From NCBI GenBank assembly GCA_959603585.1, contig CAUGYD010000012.1, positions 1 through 57,047 on the forward strand: 57,047 bases of DNA. Reading direction: 5' to 3'. The translations under genes were made by a program, and so were the position numbers. Origin of the DNA: Scatosoma sp900555925 (GTDB lineage Bacteria > Bacillota > Clostridia > Christensenellales > Borkfalkiaceae). Below the pieces are notes generated by a model that ran no database searches, was not told the origin of the DNA, and saw only the letters and a program-made list of their open reading frames with translations. Below are positions 1 through 7,304 of the stretch, in pieces; the first letter of the stretch is position 1, and the number at the start of each line of letters is the position of its first letter.

Positions 1-76
1 CTGCTATCTTATCCCCCTGCTATCTTATCCCCCTGCTATCTTATCCCCCTGCTATATTTCCCCTGCTATATTTCCC
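1..76. repeat. Tandem repeat at window edge
   Basis: Three perfect copies of a 16-base unit CTGCTATCTTATCCCC (1-48) are followed by two copies of a shortened 14-base variant CTGCTATATTTCCC (49-76). The array starts exactly at the window edge, so it probably continues to the left. It lies just downstream of the minus-strand XRE gene ending at 93. No coding sense is visible. Confidence 0.95.
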
Positions 77-92
77 CTACCCGAATCCCGCC

Positions 93-308
93 TTAAAAAT
101 CGTCCTCTTTCAATCCTAAAAGATAATCGACGCTCACCTCGAAAAACGCGGAAAAATCCGCCAAGAGGGAAAGCGGCGGTTCCCTCTCGGACTTTTCATA
201 ATGAGAATATGCGGCGACAGAAATATTTAACGGCTCCGCAACTTGCCTCTGCGTTAAATTTCTTTCCGTCCGTAACTTTTTTAGCCTTTGCCCTAAAATT
301 ATTTCCAA
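93..308 (-). CDS. Small XRE-family HTH regulator
   Basis: A 71-residue DNA-binding protein made of one XRE/Cro-type helix-turn-helix (ILGQRLKKLRTERNLTQ to the C-terminal SVDYLLGL). The start is chosen as the TTG at 306-308: GAGAGG lies about 7 bases upstream, and the paralogue at 578-784 begins at the matching residue (KIILGQRLKEL). A longer reading from 371 adds 21 residues with no paralogue support. It is divergent from the small plus-strand gene at 395-562, with 86 bases between the starts, so it probably controls that spacer. The family is known for DNA binding; the target here is inferred. It could be a solo regulator or part of a regulator/partner module. Confidence 0.85.
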   Translation of the reverse strand: MEIILGQRLKKLRTERNLTQRQVAEPLNISVAAYSHYEKSEREPPLSLLADFSAFFEVSVDYLLGLKEDDF

Positions 309-368
309 AAAATGCCTCTCGTTACTCGACGTAATAACATTTTGGTGGCATAATATTTCAAAATTCAA

Positions 369-390
369 CAAAACGGTAGTTTTTGTGGTA
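369..390. promoter_or_regulatory. Candidate XRE operator region
   Basis: CAAAACGGTAG (369-379) recurs identically at 844-854, in front of the paralogous XRE gene 578-784. A second GGTAA half-site follows at 386-390. Both copies sit between an XRE start and its neighbour, as expected of an autoregulatory operator. Assignment is by repetition and position only. Confidence 0.4.
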
Positions 391-394
391 AATA

Positions 395-562
395 ATGACC
401 GAGGAATTATTATATGAAATCGGAGAAACGCTCATAACGGAGATAGAAAAAATACAAGATGTCCGATATATAGAAAATGTAAACGACAAATTTTTCATCA
501 TTTTGCAAGATAATACCCGTTATCTTTTATCCCTGAAAAAAGAAAAGACCTCCGACGAATAA
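395..562 (+). CDS. Small conserved protein, ELLY-IGE family (unknown)
   Basis: A 55-residue protein beginning MTEELLYEIGE. I recognise no named family, but it aligns along its length with the 52-residue protein at 2148-2306: ELLY-IGE at the N-terminus, a central (I/V)-(Q/E)-DV-Y, a hydrophobic (F)I/MIL segment, and a lysine-rich C-terminus. That paralogy is the main proof it is coding, because its ribosome binding site is weak. It is divergent from XRE gene 93-308 and convergent with XRE gene 578-784. The alternating hydrophobic pattern suggests a small beta-rich fold. A role as modulator of the adjacent regulator is inference; no toxin or antitoxin motif is visible. Confidence 0.7.
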   Translation: MTEELLYEIGETLITEIEKIQDVRYIENVNDKFFIILQDNTRYLLSLKKEKTSDE

Positions 563-577
563 TTCTCTCGGACGCCT

Positions 578-784
578 TTAATTTTCCAATCCTAAAAGAT
601 AATCGACGCTTACGCCGAAAAATACCGCAAAGTCTGCAAGAAGCGAGAGGGGCGGCTCCCTTTGAGCTTTTTCGTAATGCAAATAAGTCACGCTGTGGAT
701 TTGAAATTTTTCCGCAATCTCTTTTTGCGTCAGCCCTTTTTCCTCCCTCAGTTCTTTTAATCGTTGTCCCAAAATGATTTTCAT
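578..784 (-). CDS. Small XRE-family HTH regulator
   Basis: A 68-residue single-domain XRE regulator, MKIILGQRLKELREEKGLTQ through SVDYLLGLEN, closely similar to the 93-308 product (shared YEK-REPPLSLLADF core). A GAGGAAGAG ribosome binding site precedes the ATG. Its promoter region holds a perfect TTACC-N5-GGTAA inverted repeat (809-823) and the CAAAACGGTAG element (844-854), consistent with autorepression. It ends 15 bases from the convergent small gene 395-562. Recent duplication of an XRE gene is the simplest explanation for the pair. Confidence 0.88.
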   Translation of the reverse strand: MKIILGQRLKELREEKGLTQKEIAEKFQIHSVTYLHYEKAQREPPLSLLADFAVFFGVSVDYLLGLEN

Positions 785-808
785 CTCTCTTCCTCTTCCG
801 ATTAAATA

Positions 809-823
809 TTACCATATCGGTAA
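809..823. promoter_or_regulatory. Inverted-repeat operator TTACC-N5-GGTAA
   Basis: A perfect 5-bp inverted repeat with a 5-base centre lies 25 bases upstream of the 578-784 start and overlaps its likely -10 region (TAATAT on the minus strand). Size and position fit an XRE dimer operator. Which of the local regulators binds it cannot be told from sequence. Confidence 0.5.
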
Positions 824-861
824 CTTTTAATCCCGACGACTTCCAAAACGGTAGCAGAAAA

Positions 862-1296
862 TCAATCTCTGCCGAGGAGGTGATCGACGGAACAATCGAA
901 CAGATCCGCGAGAGCTTCGAGTGTATAAGCGGTAGGGTCGGATTTGCGCCATTTTTCCAAGGACTTGCCGTCATAGCGGGAGAGTTGTTTCATTTTATAA
1001 ATGGACATTTTGACTTCTTTCATGATATGCCTCACACAGAGATCGAAACGGCGAGGCAAAGCGGAAGGTTTAGAAAATTGATTGTCGTCGCAGCGGCCGA
1101 GGAGGAAATCGAAGGTAGCCTCAAAGAAATCGGAGACTGCGATCAGATTGGAAAGTCGTATACTGCACGCGTCGTTTTTCCAGCGATAGACAGTAGAAGA
1201 GCTCACGCCGAGCCGTTCGGCCAGACCTTTCGCCGTCAATTCTGTTTCGGCCATCAGTTCTGTAAGTCTTTCCCCAAAGGTCCCCAGCTTTCCCAT
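862..1296 (-). CDS. Double-HTH XRE regulator
   Basis: A 144-residue protein with two consecutive XRE-like units: residues about 6-66 (FGERLTELMAE, GVSSSTVYRWKN, ending FDFLLGR) and about 84-144 (a second hydrophobic helix set ending SVDHLLGRD). The second unit is degenerate in its recognition helix. AGAGGAG is spaced 8 bases before the ATG. It shares architecture with 1579-2022, so the two form a separate paralogous pair from the single-domain regulators. A protein with two linked HTH units may bind as a pseudo-dimer; that is inference. Confidence 0.82.
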   Translation of the reverse strand: MGKLGTFGERLTELMAETELTAKGLAERLGVSSSTVYRWKNDACSIRLSNLIAVSDFFEATFDFLLGRCDDNQFSKPSALPRRFDLCVRHIMKEVKMSIYKMKQLSRYDGKSLEKWRKSDPTAYTLEALADLFDCSVDHLLGRD

Positions 1297-1497
1297 AACA
1301 GCTTCTCCTCTTTCGTATCTATTTTATTAATCTATTATGTTATTTTTGAAAAGAAATTTCAGTTGATTATCATATAATCCATATACTTGTTTTTTATAGC
1401 TGTATCGCTTGAAAAATAAGGAAAAAAGGATAATTTAGGAAACTTTTCCTTTGTATAGAGAGGTCATCGCTGCCCTGCCCAGCGGAAACGAAAAAAG

Positions 1498-1532
1498 ATA
1501 AAAAAAACGACCGCGCCTAAAAAGATGCGGTC
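1498..1532 (-). terminator. Rho-independent terminator
   Basis: GACCGC/GCGGTC stem (1509-1514 with 1527-1532) followed on the minus strand by a long T run (1498-1507). It terminates the XRE gene ending at 1579. Confidence 0.75.
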
Positions 1533-1578
1533 AATTTGATGTCTCCTTTTTTATATGGGGGGGGTGGCGAGAAATAAA

Positions 1579-2022
1579 TTAATAATCGCCCCTGCCGAGG
1601 ACATAATCGACTGAACAGTCGAAAAGTCGTGCCAATTTCAATAAACTTTCCAATTCAGGCGAACATTCTCCCTTTTGCCAAGTATAGAGGACGGATTCAG
1701 GGATTTTAGCCTTGACGGAGAGTCGATATTTCGTATAATGGAACTTTTTCAAAAGAAAAACAAAGCGTTCGGAAAACGGAGGACAAGTGCGCGGAGATCC
1801 CGCATAATCGTTTTCCTCCAAGCCGAGCAGGAAATCAATTGTACAATGAAAATAATCGGCGATACGGATCAAAATTTCCGTTTCAGGGACTCTCTGCCCT
1901 TTCAGATACCGATAAATCGTAGATTTAGACACGCCGACTGCTTTGCTCAAAGCCGCCGTCGACGTGTCTTTGTCGAACATAATGTCTCCCAGTCTGTCCG
2001 AAAATTTCGCCATATTAAACAT
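1579..2022 (-). CDS. Double-HTH XRE regulator
   Basis: A 147-residue protein with an N-terminal XRE HTH (residues about 6-68: LSKAVGVSKSTIYRYLKG, ending TIDFLLGLEEND) and a second XRE-like unit (about 84-147, ending SVDYVLGRGDY). AAGGAG sits 9 bases before the first ATG; a second in-frame ATG follows three codons later. It is divergent from the small gene 2148-2306, and the plus-strand promoter 2073-2101 lies in the shared spacer, so it is a plausible regulator of that promoter. Architecture matches 862-1296. Confidence 0.85.
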   Translation of the reverse strand: MFNMAKFSDRLGDIMFDKDTSTAALSKAVGVSKSTIYRYLKGQRVPETEILIRIADYFHCTIDFLLGLEENDYAGSPRTCPPFSERFVFLLKKFHYTKYRLSVKAKIPESVLYTWQKGECSPELESLLKLARLFDCSVDYVLGRGDY

Positions 2023-2072
2023 TAATTTTAACTCCTTGTAAAAATATTATCTCCGTCATTGGCGAAATTTAC

Positions 2073-2101
2073 TTGTCATTTGCCGACAACGGAGTTATAA
2101 T
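2073..2101 (+). promoter_or_regulatory. Sigma-A promoter of small gene 2148-2306
   Basis: TTGTCA (2073-2078), 17-base spacer, TATAAT (2096-2101). A TTG codon inside the -35 box opens the same reading frame, but transcription must start downstream of it, which fixes the real start at 2148. Confidence 0.85.
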
Positions 2102-2147
2102 ATATATGCCATACGATGTATGGGACTATACCAAGGAGGGGTATTTT

Positions 2148-2306
2148 ATGGAAGATGATGAGCTGTTGTATCAAATCGGAGAAGCGATTTTGACGGAAGT
2201 AGACGGGGTGGAGGACGTCACGTACAATCGTAAGAAAAAAAATGCCTTTATGATTTTGACAGAGGCAGGAAAATTTTACGAATTGACCTTAAAGGAAGTA
2301 GAGTGA
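2148..2306 (+). CDS. Small conserved protein, ELLY-IGE family (unknown)
   Basis: A 52-residue acidic protein, MEDDELLYQIGEAILTEVDG to KFYELTLKEVE. AAGGAGGG at 2133-2140 is ideally spaced for the ATG at 2148, and the gene has its own promoter (2073-2101) and terminator (2308-2344). It is a paralogue of 395-562. Both copies are divergent from an XRE regulator, which suggests a repeated regulator plus small-protein module. No catalytic motif, signal peptide or membrane segment is visible. Function unknown. Confidence 0.82.
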   Translation: MEDDELLYQIGEAILTEVDGVEDVTYNRKKKNAFMILTEAGKFYELTLKEVE

Positions 2307-2307
2307 C

Positions 2308-2344
2308 AAAAGCCGGCCGCATTTTTATGCGGCCGGCTTTTATT
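2308..2344 (+). terminator. Rho-independent terminator
   Basis: AGCCGGCCGCAT/ATGCGGCCGGCT stem right after the stop codon at 2306, followed by TTTTATT. It ends the small plus-strand transcript; A residues on the other side may let it act on the minus strand too. Confidence 0.9.
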
Positions 2345-2361
2345 CCGCGCTGTTTTTTTGA

Positions 2362-2397
2362 AGAAAAAAAATCTCCCGAAAAATTTTTCGGGAGATT
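2362..2397 (-). terminator. Terminator of clpB
   Basis: AATCTCCCGA/TCGGGAGATT stem (2370-2379 with 2388-2397), then a T run on the minus strand (2363-2369), four bases beyond the clpB stop codon. Confidence 0.92.
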
Positions 2398-2401
2398 CAA
2401 T

Positions 2402-4990
2402 TTATTGAATTTTTTTGGCAAACAGCCCGTTTGCATCGGCGTCCACCTGAATATGATCGCCGGCGGAATAGTCGTTTGCGAGAATATTTTTCGCCAGCAT
2501 CGTCTCCAAAGTATGCTGCATATACCGTTTCAAAGGACGAGCGCCGTACACGGGGTCGTAGCCTCTGTCCACGATATAATCGACCGCGGCCTGCGTCATG
2601 GAGAGATACAGCTGTTTTTCCTCCAATCTCTTCTTCAATTCTTCGGAGAGAAGTTCCACGATCTTTTCCACCTGTTCTTTGACGAGCGGCTTAAAGAACA
2701 CAATTTCGTCCAGCCGATTGAGGAATTCGGGACGGAAAGAAGCTTTCAACAATCTATCCACCTCTGACTTAGCGGCTTCGGAAATGCTCCCGTCGCTTTG
2801 AATCCCGTCGAGAATCGCCGACGAGCCGAGATTGGAAGTGAGGATGATGATGGTATTTTTGAAATCGACGGTTCTGCCCTGTCCGTCCGTAATGCGTCCG
2901 TCGTCCAGAACCTGCAAGAGGACATTGAACACGTCGGGATGTGCCTTTTCAACTTCGTCGAACAGTACGACGGAATAGGGCTTGCGCCTTACCGCCTCGG
3001 TGAGCTGTCCGCCCTCGTCGTAACCGACATATCCGGGAGGCGCGCCGATGAGCCTCGAAACGGAATACTTTTCCATGTATTCGCTCATGTCGATACGGAC
3101 CATATTCTTTTCGTCGTCGAACAGAGCCCGCGCGAGCGTTTTTGCGAGCTCCGTCTTACCCACGCCGGTAGGGCCGAGGAAAAGGAAAGACCCGATCGGC
3201 CGCCCGGGGTCGGCAATTCCCGCACGGGAGCGCAGAATGGCGTCCGACACGGCGTCGACGGCCTCATCTTGTCCCACGACTCTCTGATGCAAAGTTTCGG
3301 GAAGGCGGAGGAGTTTCTCGCGTTCCCCTTCCATGAGCTTGGACACGGGGATTCCAGTCCAGCGAGCGACGATGCGGGCGATTTCCTCTTCCGTCACGCG
3401 GTCCCGAAGGAGAGTGGAATCTTTGGCGGAAGCCGCCGCTTTTTCGCTCTCTTCCAGTTCTTTTTTCAATTGAGGAATCTTGCCGTATTGCAATTTGGAG
3501 GCGGTTTCGAGGTCGTATTCTCTCTGCGCCTTTTCGAGCTGCGCATTTGCTTGTTCGAGCTCCTCCCGAATTTTCTGAACCTTGCCGATAGAATTTTTCT
3601 CGTTGTCCCATTTGCTCTTCATTTCCGCGTATTGAGCGCGCAAGGAGGCGAGCTCCTTTTGCGTATCGGCGAGGTGCGCGGCGGAAAGATTGTCCGTCTC
3701 CTTTTTGAGGGCGTTCTCCTCGATTTCGAGTTGCATGATCTTTCGGGAAATCTCATCCATTTCTGCAGGCATGGACTCCATTTCCGTCTTGATCATGGCG
3801 CAAGCCTCGTCGACGAGGTCAATGGCCTTGTCGGGCAGGAAACGGTCGGTGATGTAACGATTGGATAAAGTCGCCGCCGCAATTAACGCATTGTCCTGAA
3901 TTTTGACGCCGTGATATACCTCGTAGCGCTCTTTTAAGCCCCGCAAAATGGAAATCGTATCCTCGACCGTGGGTTCGTCCACCATGACGGGCTGGAACCT
4001 CCGTTCGAGGGCGGGATCCTTTTCGATATATTTGCGGTATTCGTCCAAGGTCGTCGCGCCGATACAGTGCAATTCGCCGCGCGCCAGCATGGGTTTTAAC
4101 AGATTCCCCGCGTCCATGGCCCCGTCCGTTTTACCCGCACCGACAATCGTGTGCAGCTCGTCGATAAAGAGGATAATGCCGCCCTCGCTCTTCTTGACTT
4201 CGGACAACACGGCTTTCAGACGTTCCTCGAACTCCCCGCGGAATTTCGCCCCCGCAATCAAAGCGCCTATATCGAGCGAAAAGACCTTGCGGTTTTTGAG
4301 GGAATCGGGGACGTCTCCCTTCATGATACGAATGGCGAGCCCTTCGGCGATTGCGGTTTTACCGACGCCCGCCTCGCCGATCAGCACGGGATTATTTTTC
4401 GTCTTTCTCGACAAAATGCGGATGACGTTCCGAATTTCCTCGTCCCTGCCGATAACGGGATCGATTTTATGCTGTCTCGCCTTTTCGACGAGGTCAGTGC
4501 CGTACTTATTGAGCACGTCATAAGTATCTTCGGGATTTTCGCTGTTTACGCGCTGATTTCCGCGCACGCTCGCCACGGCCTGCATAAAAGCGTTCTGTTC
4601 GATCGAAAATTGCTTCAAGAGTCTCTTTATCGCCGCATCGGGTTTTTCCGTCAGGCCGAAGAAGAGGTGTTCCACGGACACATAGCTGTCCCCCATCTTC
4701 GCCGCTTGTTTTTCCGCGGCGTCCAAAGCCTCCGCCAAAGCGGAAGAGAGATATTGTTCCGCACCGCTCACTTTTACGCAACGGGCAATTTCTCCCTGCG
4801 CCGCCGAGCGCAGTCCTTCCAAATCGATCTCCATTTTTTTCAAAAGCTGGGGAATCAATCCCTCGTCCGCCGTGATCAGAGCGTAAAAAAGATGCACCTG
4901 CCCTATTTCTTGATTGCCGTATTCTTTCGCGACGCTCTGCGCCTCCTGCAAAGCCGTCACGGATTTTTCCGTAAATTTCCGCATATCCAT
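2402..4990 (-). CDS. clpB: ClpB-type disaggregase (AAA+ chaperone)
   Basis: Hexameric ATP-driven protein disaggregase that, with DnaK, rescues aggregated proteins in the cytosol. At 862 residues it has the family's usual length. In order: Clp N-domain (1-145), NBD1 with Walker A GEAGVGKTAIAEG near residue 205, the middle coiled-coil (about 400-525) that separates ClpB from ClpA/ClpC, and NBD2 with GPTGVGKTELAK and a D2-small domain. GGGGAGG lies 7 bases before the ATG. It stands alone between its terminator and a 315-base spacer. No CIRCE or clear CtsR box is visible upstream. A second ATG two codons in is an equally possible start. Confidence 0.97.
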   Translation of the reverse strand: MDMRKFTEKSVTALQEAQSVAKEYGNQEIGQVHLFYALITADEGLIPQLLKKMEIDLEGLRSAAQGEIARCVKVSGAEQYLSSALAEALDAAEKQAAKMGDSYVSVEHLFFGLTEKPDAAIKRLLKQFSIEQNAFMQAVASVRGNQRVNSENPEDTYDVLNKYGTDLVEKARQHKIDPVIGRDEEIRNVIRILSRKTKNNPVLIGEAGVGKTAIAEGLAIRIMKGDVPDSLKNRKVFSLDIGALIAGAKFRGEFEERLKAVLSEVKKSEGGIILFIDELHTIVGAGKTDGAMDAGNLLKPMLARGELHCIGATTLDEYRKYIEKDPALERRFQPVMVDEPTVEDTISILRGLKERYEVYHGVKIQDNALIAAATLSNRYITDRFLPDKAIDLVDEACAMIKTEMESMPAEMDEISRKIMQLEIEENALKKETDNLSAAHLADTQKELASLRAQYAEMKSKWDNEKNSIGKVQKIREELEQANAQLEKAQREYDLETASKLQYGKIPQLKKELEESEKAAASAKDSTLLRDRVTEEEIARIVARWTGIPVSKLMEGEREKLLRLPETLHQRVVGQDEAVDAVSDAILRSRAGIADPGRPIGSFLFLGPTGVGKTELAKTLARALFDDEKNMVRIDMSEYMEKYSVSRLIGAPPGYVGYDEGGQLTEAVRRKPYSVVLFDEVEKAHPDVFNVLLQVLDDGRITDGQGRTVDFKNTIIILTSNLGSSAILDGIQSDGSISEAAKSEVDRLLKASFRPEFLNRLDEIVFFKPLVKEQVEKIVELLSEELKKRLEEKQLYLSMTQAAVDYIVDRGYDPVYGARPLKRYMQHTLETMLAKNILANDYSAGDHIQVDADANGLFAKKIQ

Positions 4991-5305
4991 AACTTTTGCC
5001 TCCCCTTCCGCTCGCGGCGGAATTTCTTATTTTCGCTATATTTTTAACCCTTTTTTTCTTTTTTCAAACGTTTTTCAGATAACTTTTCGTAAAATATTTA
5101 GCGAAGTCTTTTTTCATATAGAAGCATTTTTCATTATGGGAGAGGAAATAAAAACAGCCGCTTGTGCGACTGAATTTTCAAAAGATTTTTTGCGTATTAT
5201 CGAGTCTCTTCTTATTGACATCGAGTGTACTTTGCCTATTGGACAAGTCGGTTTTACCCATTCGAAATATTTCTTTTGCAGGATACGAATTTTCCTTTCC
5301 TCCGC
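4991..5305. other. 315-base intergenic region
   Basis: An AT-rich spacer between clpB and the zinc-ribbon gene. It should hold the minus-strand clpB promoter; TTGAAA at about 5065-5070 is the best -35 candidate, but its -10 is poor. It also contains the 5146-5172 terminator. I see no gene. Confidence 0.6.
5146..5172 (-). terminator. Rho-independent terminator
   Basis: Minus-strand stem CAGTCGC/GCGGCTG with ACAA loop followed by TTTTTATTT. It lies about 130 bases beyond the stop of gene 5306-5584, leaving a long 3' UTR. Confidence 0.6.
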
Positions 5306-5584
5306 TTATGATTGCGTGACGATTGCCCAAATAATCAGTCCGGCGACAAGGATTGCGCCGAGAATCAGCCGAATGCGAAAAAGTTTTTTTGCGTCCATGG
5401 GGACATACTGTTTATATCCGCAGACGGGACACTTCCCATTTTCGGTTTCGGAGCCGCATTTCGGACAACGACCTTTTTGGGATTGAGCTTGATTATTTTC
5501 CTGTCCCTTTTCGGCCTTTTTTGCAGTATTTATATTATCTTTTTTTTCGTCTTTCGTCTTTTTTTGTCCGTCTTTGTTGTTCAT
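5306..5584 (-). CDS. Membrane-anchored zinc-ribbon protein
   Basis: A 92-residue protein with a very polar lysine-, glutamine- and asparagine-rich N-terminus (1-37), a zinc ribbon (CPKCGSETENGKCPVCGYKQ, about 39-60) and one C-terminal membrane helix (about 71-89). The ATG at 5582-5584 is chosen because GGTGAAGG precedes it; an in-frame upstream reading from 5845 overlaps the promoter. With a C-terminal helix the ribbon most likely faces the cytosol. Such proteins are common in Firmicutes and mostly uncharacterised. It has its own promoter (5720-5748), divergent from the 5840 gene. Confidence 0.78.
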   Translation of the reverse strand: MNNKDGQKKTKDEKKDNINTAKKAEKGQENNQAQSQKGRCPKCGSETENGKCPVCGYKQYVPMDAKKLFRIRLILGAILVAGLIIWAIVTQS

Positions 5585-5719
5585 TCCTTCACCTTTTTTC
5601 TGTTCGATTTTTCTGCTTGGTCTCCCGTCTTCCTTTCGATTATGAAAACGTTCTTTCCGTTCCCGTTTTCTTTTTTCGTTTTGCCTCGTATCCGCTCGGC
5701 CGTTGTTTTTTCTGCTTTT

Positions 5720-5748
5720 ATTGTAGCATAAATTTTTCTTTCCCGCAA
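5720..5748 (-). promoter_or_regulatory. Promoter of zinc-ribbon gene
   Basis: Minus strand TTGCGG (5748-5743), 17-base spacer, TACAAT (5725-5720). It implies a leader of about 130 bases. Confidence 0.65.
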
Positions 5749-5786
5749 CAAAATAAAAGCACGCGCCCGTTTTTTTGTCAAAAAAC

Positions 5787-5815
5787 TTGAAAAACGGAGA
5801 AAAATCTGTTATAAT
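5787..5815 (+). promoter_or_regulatory. Promoter of DUF2156-GNAT gene
   Basis: TTGAAA (5787-5792), 17-base spacer, TATAAT (5810-5815). An ATG immediately after the -10 box (5816) cannot be the translation start, so 5840 is used. Confidence 0.8.
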
Positions 5816-5839
5816 ATGGAAAAAAGAAGAAGAAAGGCC

Positions 5840-7228
5840 ATGCAATTCACTCCCATAGACAAAAGTAACCTAAACAAACTTGCAGAATATTATAAACAAT
5901 GCACCTATCGTATCAGCGACTATTCCGCGGGGATCAAAATCATGTGGCAAAATTCGGAATACGCGTACGCGGAAGCCTGCGGCTGCCTTTTGGTCAAAAG
6001 TCGCTGGTATGGACAAGACTATTTCGATTATCCTGTCCCGTCGGGAGAAAATGCAGACATTCGGGGCGCATTGAGCGCATGCGGAGAATACTGTGCGGAA
6101 CATTTTATCCCCTTTCGTCTCTGCGACGTGCCCGCCTGTGCCGTCTGTACGGTTTTGAGCTGTTATCCAAACATCGAAATTCGCGTAGAACGTAATTTTG
6201 ACGATTATCTCTATCTTGCGGGGGATTTCATTAAATTCGAAGGCAAGAAATACGCAGGGCAGCGCAATCATATCCGTAAATTCCGAGCCTTATACCCCGA
6301 AGCGCGATTTGAAACGTTCGGAAAGGCCGATCACGATCGAATCCGCGCGTTCTGGAAGAAATTCGGCGACCGGAATAATACGCCGGGCGCAAAGACGGAG
6401 CTCAAATTCGCCCATGCGATGACGGAATACGTAGGGAGCGATTTATTTATTTCGGGCGGATTCACGCGGAACGGAGAAATCATTTCCTTCTGCCTGAGTG
6501 AAATTTGCGGAGAGACGCTCATCGACCATATTGAAAAAGCTCTGCCCGATTATGAAGGCATCTACCCCGCGACGGTGCAGGAGTTTGCAAAAGCCTTTGC
6601 GGGCGGAGTGAAATATATCAATCGCGAGGACGATGCAGGGAGCCGCGGACTTCGTATTTCCAAACTGCAATATCAACCCTTGGAAATTCTCCGAAAGCAT
6701 AGTGTGCACGTAAAGACAGCGATCAATCGGCTGAAAAAAATTCCCGTAATCAAGGGAGAAAACGGCGTTTCGCTGACGCCGATCACGGAAAAGGATATAC
6801 CCGCCTATAATCGTCTTTGTCTGGACGACGAACGGAACCGCTGGTGGGGATACGATTATCGGGAGGACTGTCCGAATCCCAAGCGCGACTATTTTTATAA
6901 GGACCAGAAAAAAGATTTTTCCAACCGCATGGCGATGAATTTTGCGATTCGCAAAGACGGCAAATTTTTAGGTGAAGTCATCATTTATAATTTCGATTTT
7001 AAGGGCGGAGCGGAAATCGGCGTGCGTATTCTTCCGGAAGCAGACGGACAGGGCTTAGGCAGGTATGCGTTTTCTCTCGCTGCAAATTATGCGATTTATA
7101 CGCTCGAACTCACGCAAATCAACGGAAAATGTCTGAAAGAGAACATCGCTTCCGAAAAAATGCTTTCTTCCGTCATGCAGAAAATCGGAGAAGACGACGT
7201 CTATTATTATTATCGCAAAATCGTATAA
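5840..7228 (+). CDS. DUF2156 / GNAT fusion protein
   Basis: A 462-residue soluble protein joining two acyltransferase-fold modules. Residues about 1-295 match the DUF2156 type (related to the catalytic domain of phosphatidylglycerol lysyltransferase), including the KFEGKKYAGQRNHIRKF segment. Residues about 300-462 are a GNAT domain with the LGEVIIYNFD strand and the acetyl-CoA loop around PEADGQGLGRYA. There is no membrane domain, so lipid modification is not implied; transfer to a small molecule or protein is possible but inferred. The start at 5840 follows from the promoter; AGAAAGG lies close by. It is monocistronic, ending at the 7256-7300 hairpin. Two separate proteins in most genomes is a prior I cannot check here. 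Confidence 0.82.
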   Translation: MQFTPIDKSNLNKLAEYYKQCTYRISDYSAGIKIMWQNSEYAYAEACGCLLVKSRWYGQDYFDYPVPSGENADIRGALSACGEYCAEHFIPFRLCDVPACAVCTVLSCYPNIEIRVERNFDDYLYLAGDFIKFEGKKYAGQRNHIRKFRALYPEARFETFGKADHDRIRAFWKKFGDRNNTPGAKTELKFAHAMTEYVGSDLFISGGFTRNGEIISFCLSEICGETLIDHIEKALPDYEGIYPATVQEFAKAFAGGVKYINREDDAGSRGLRISKLQYQPLEILRKHSVHVKTAINRLKKIPVIKGENGVSLTPITEKDIPAYNRLCLDDERNRWWGYDYREDCPNPKRDYFYKDQKKDFSNRMAMNFAIRKDGKFLGEVIIYNFDFKGGAEIGVRILPEADGQGLGRYAFSLAANYAIYTLELTQINGKCLKENIASEKMLSSVMQKIGEDDVYYYYRKIV

Positions 7229-7255
7229 CTGCCGTTTTGATAAAATAGCTTGGCG

Positions 7256-7300
7256 AAAAAACCCGAGGCGCTCTTCGCAGGGCGCCTCGGGTTAATTTAT
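7256..7300. terminator. Bidirectional terminator
   Basis: CCCGAGGCGC/GCGCCTCGGG stem (about 7262-7291) flanked by A and T runs, between convergent genes 5840-7228 and 7305-8276. Confidence 0.88.
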
Positions 7301-7304
7301 AAAA

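Noticed and set aside
93..784. Type II toxin-antitoxin system (XRE antitoxin plus small toxin)
   Set aside because: The small proteins are divergent, not cotranscribed, and show no toxin fold motif such as RelE, HigB or HipA. The idea is kept only as one option for the module.
2798..3868. A 356-codon plus-strand frame opposite clpB
   Set aside because: It is antisense to a fully conserved ClpB and lacks a ribosome binding site and family motifs.
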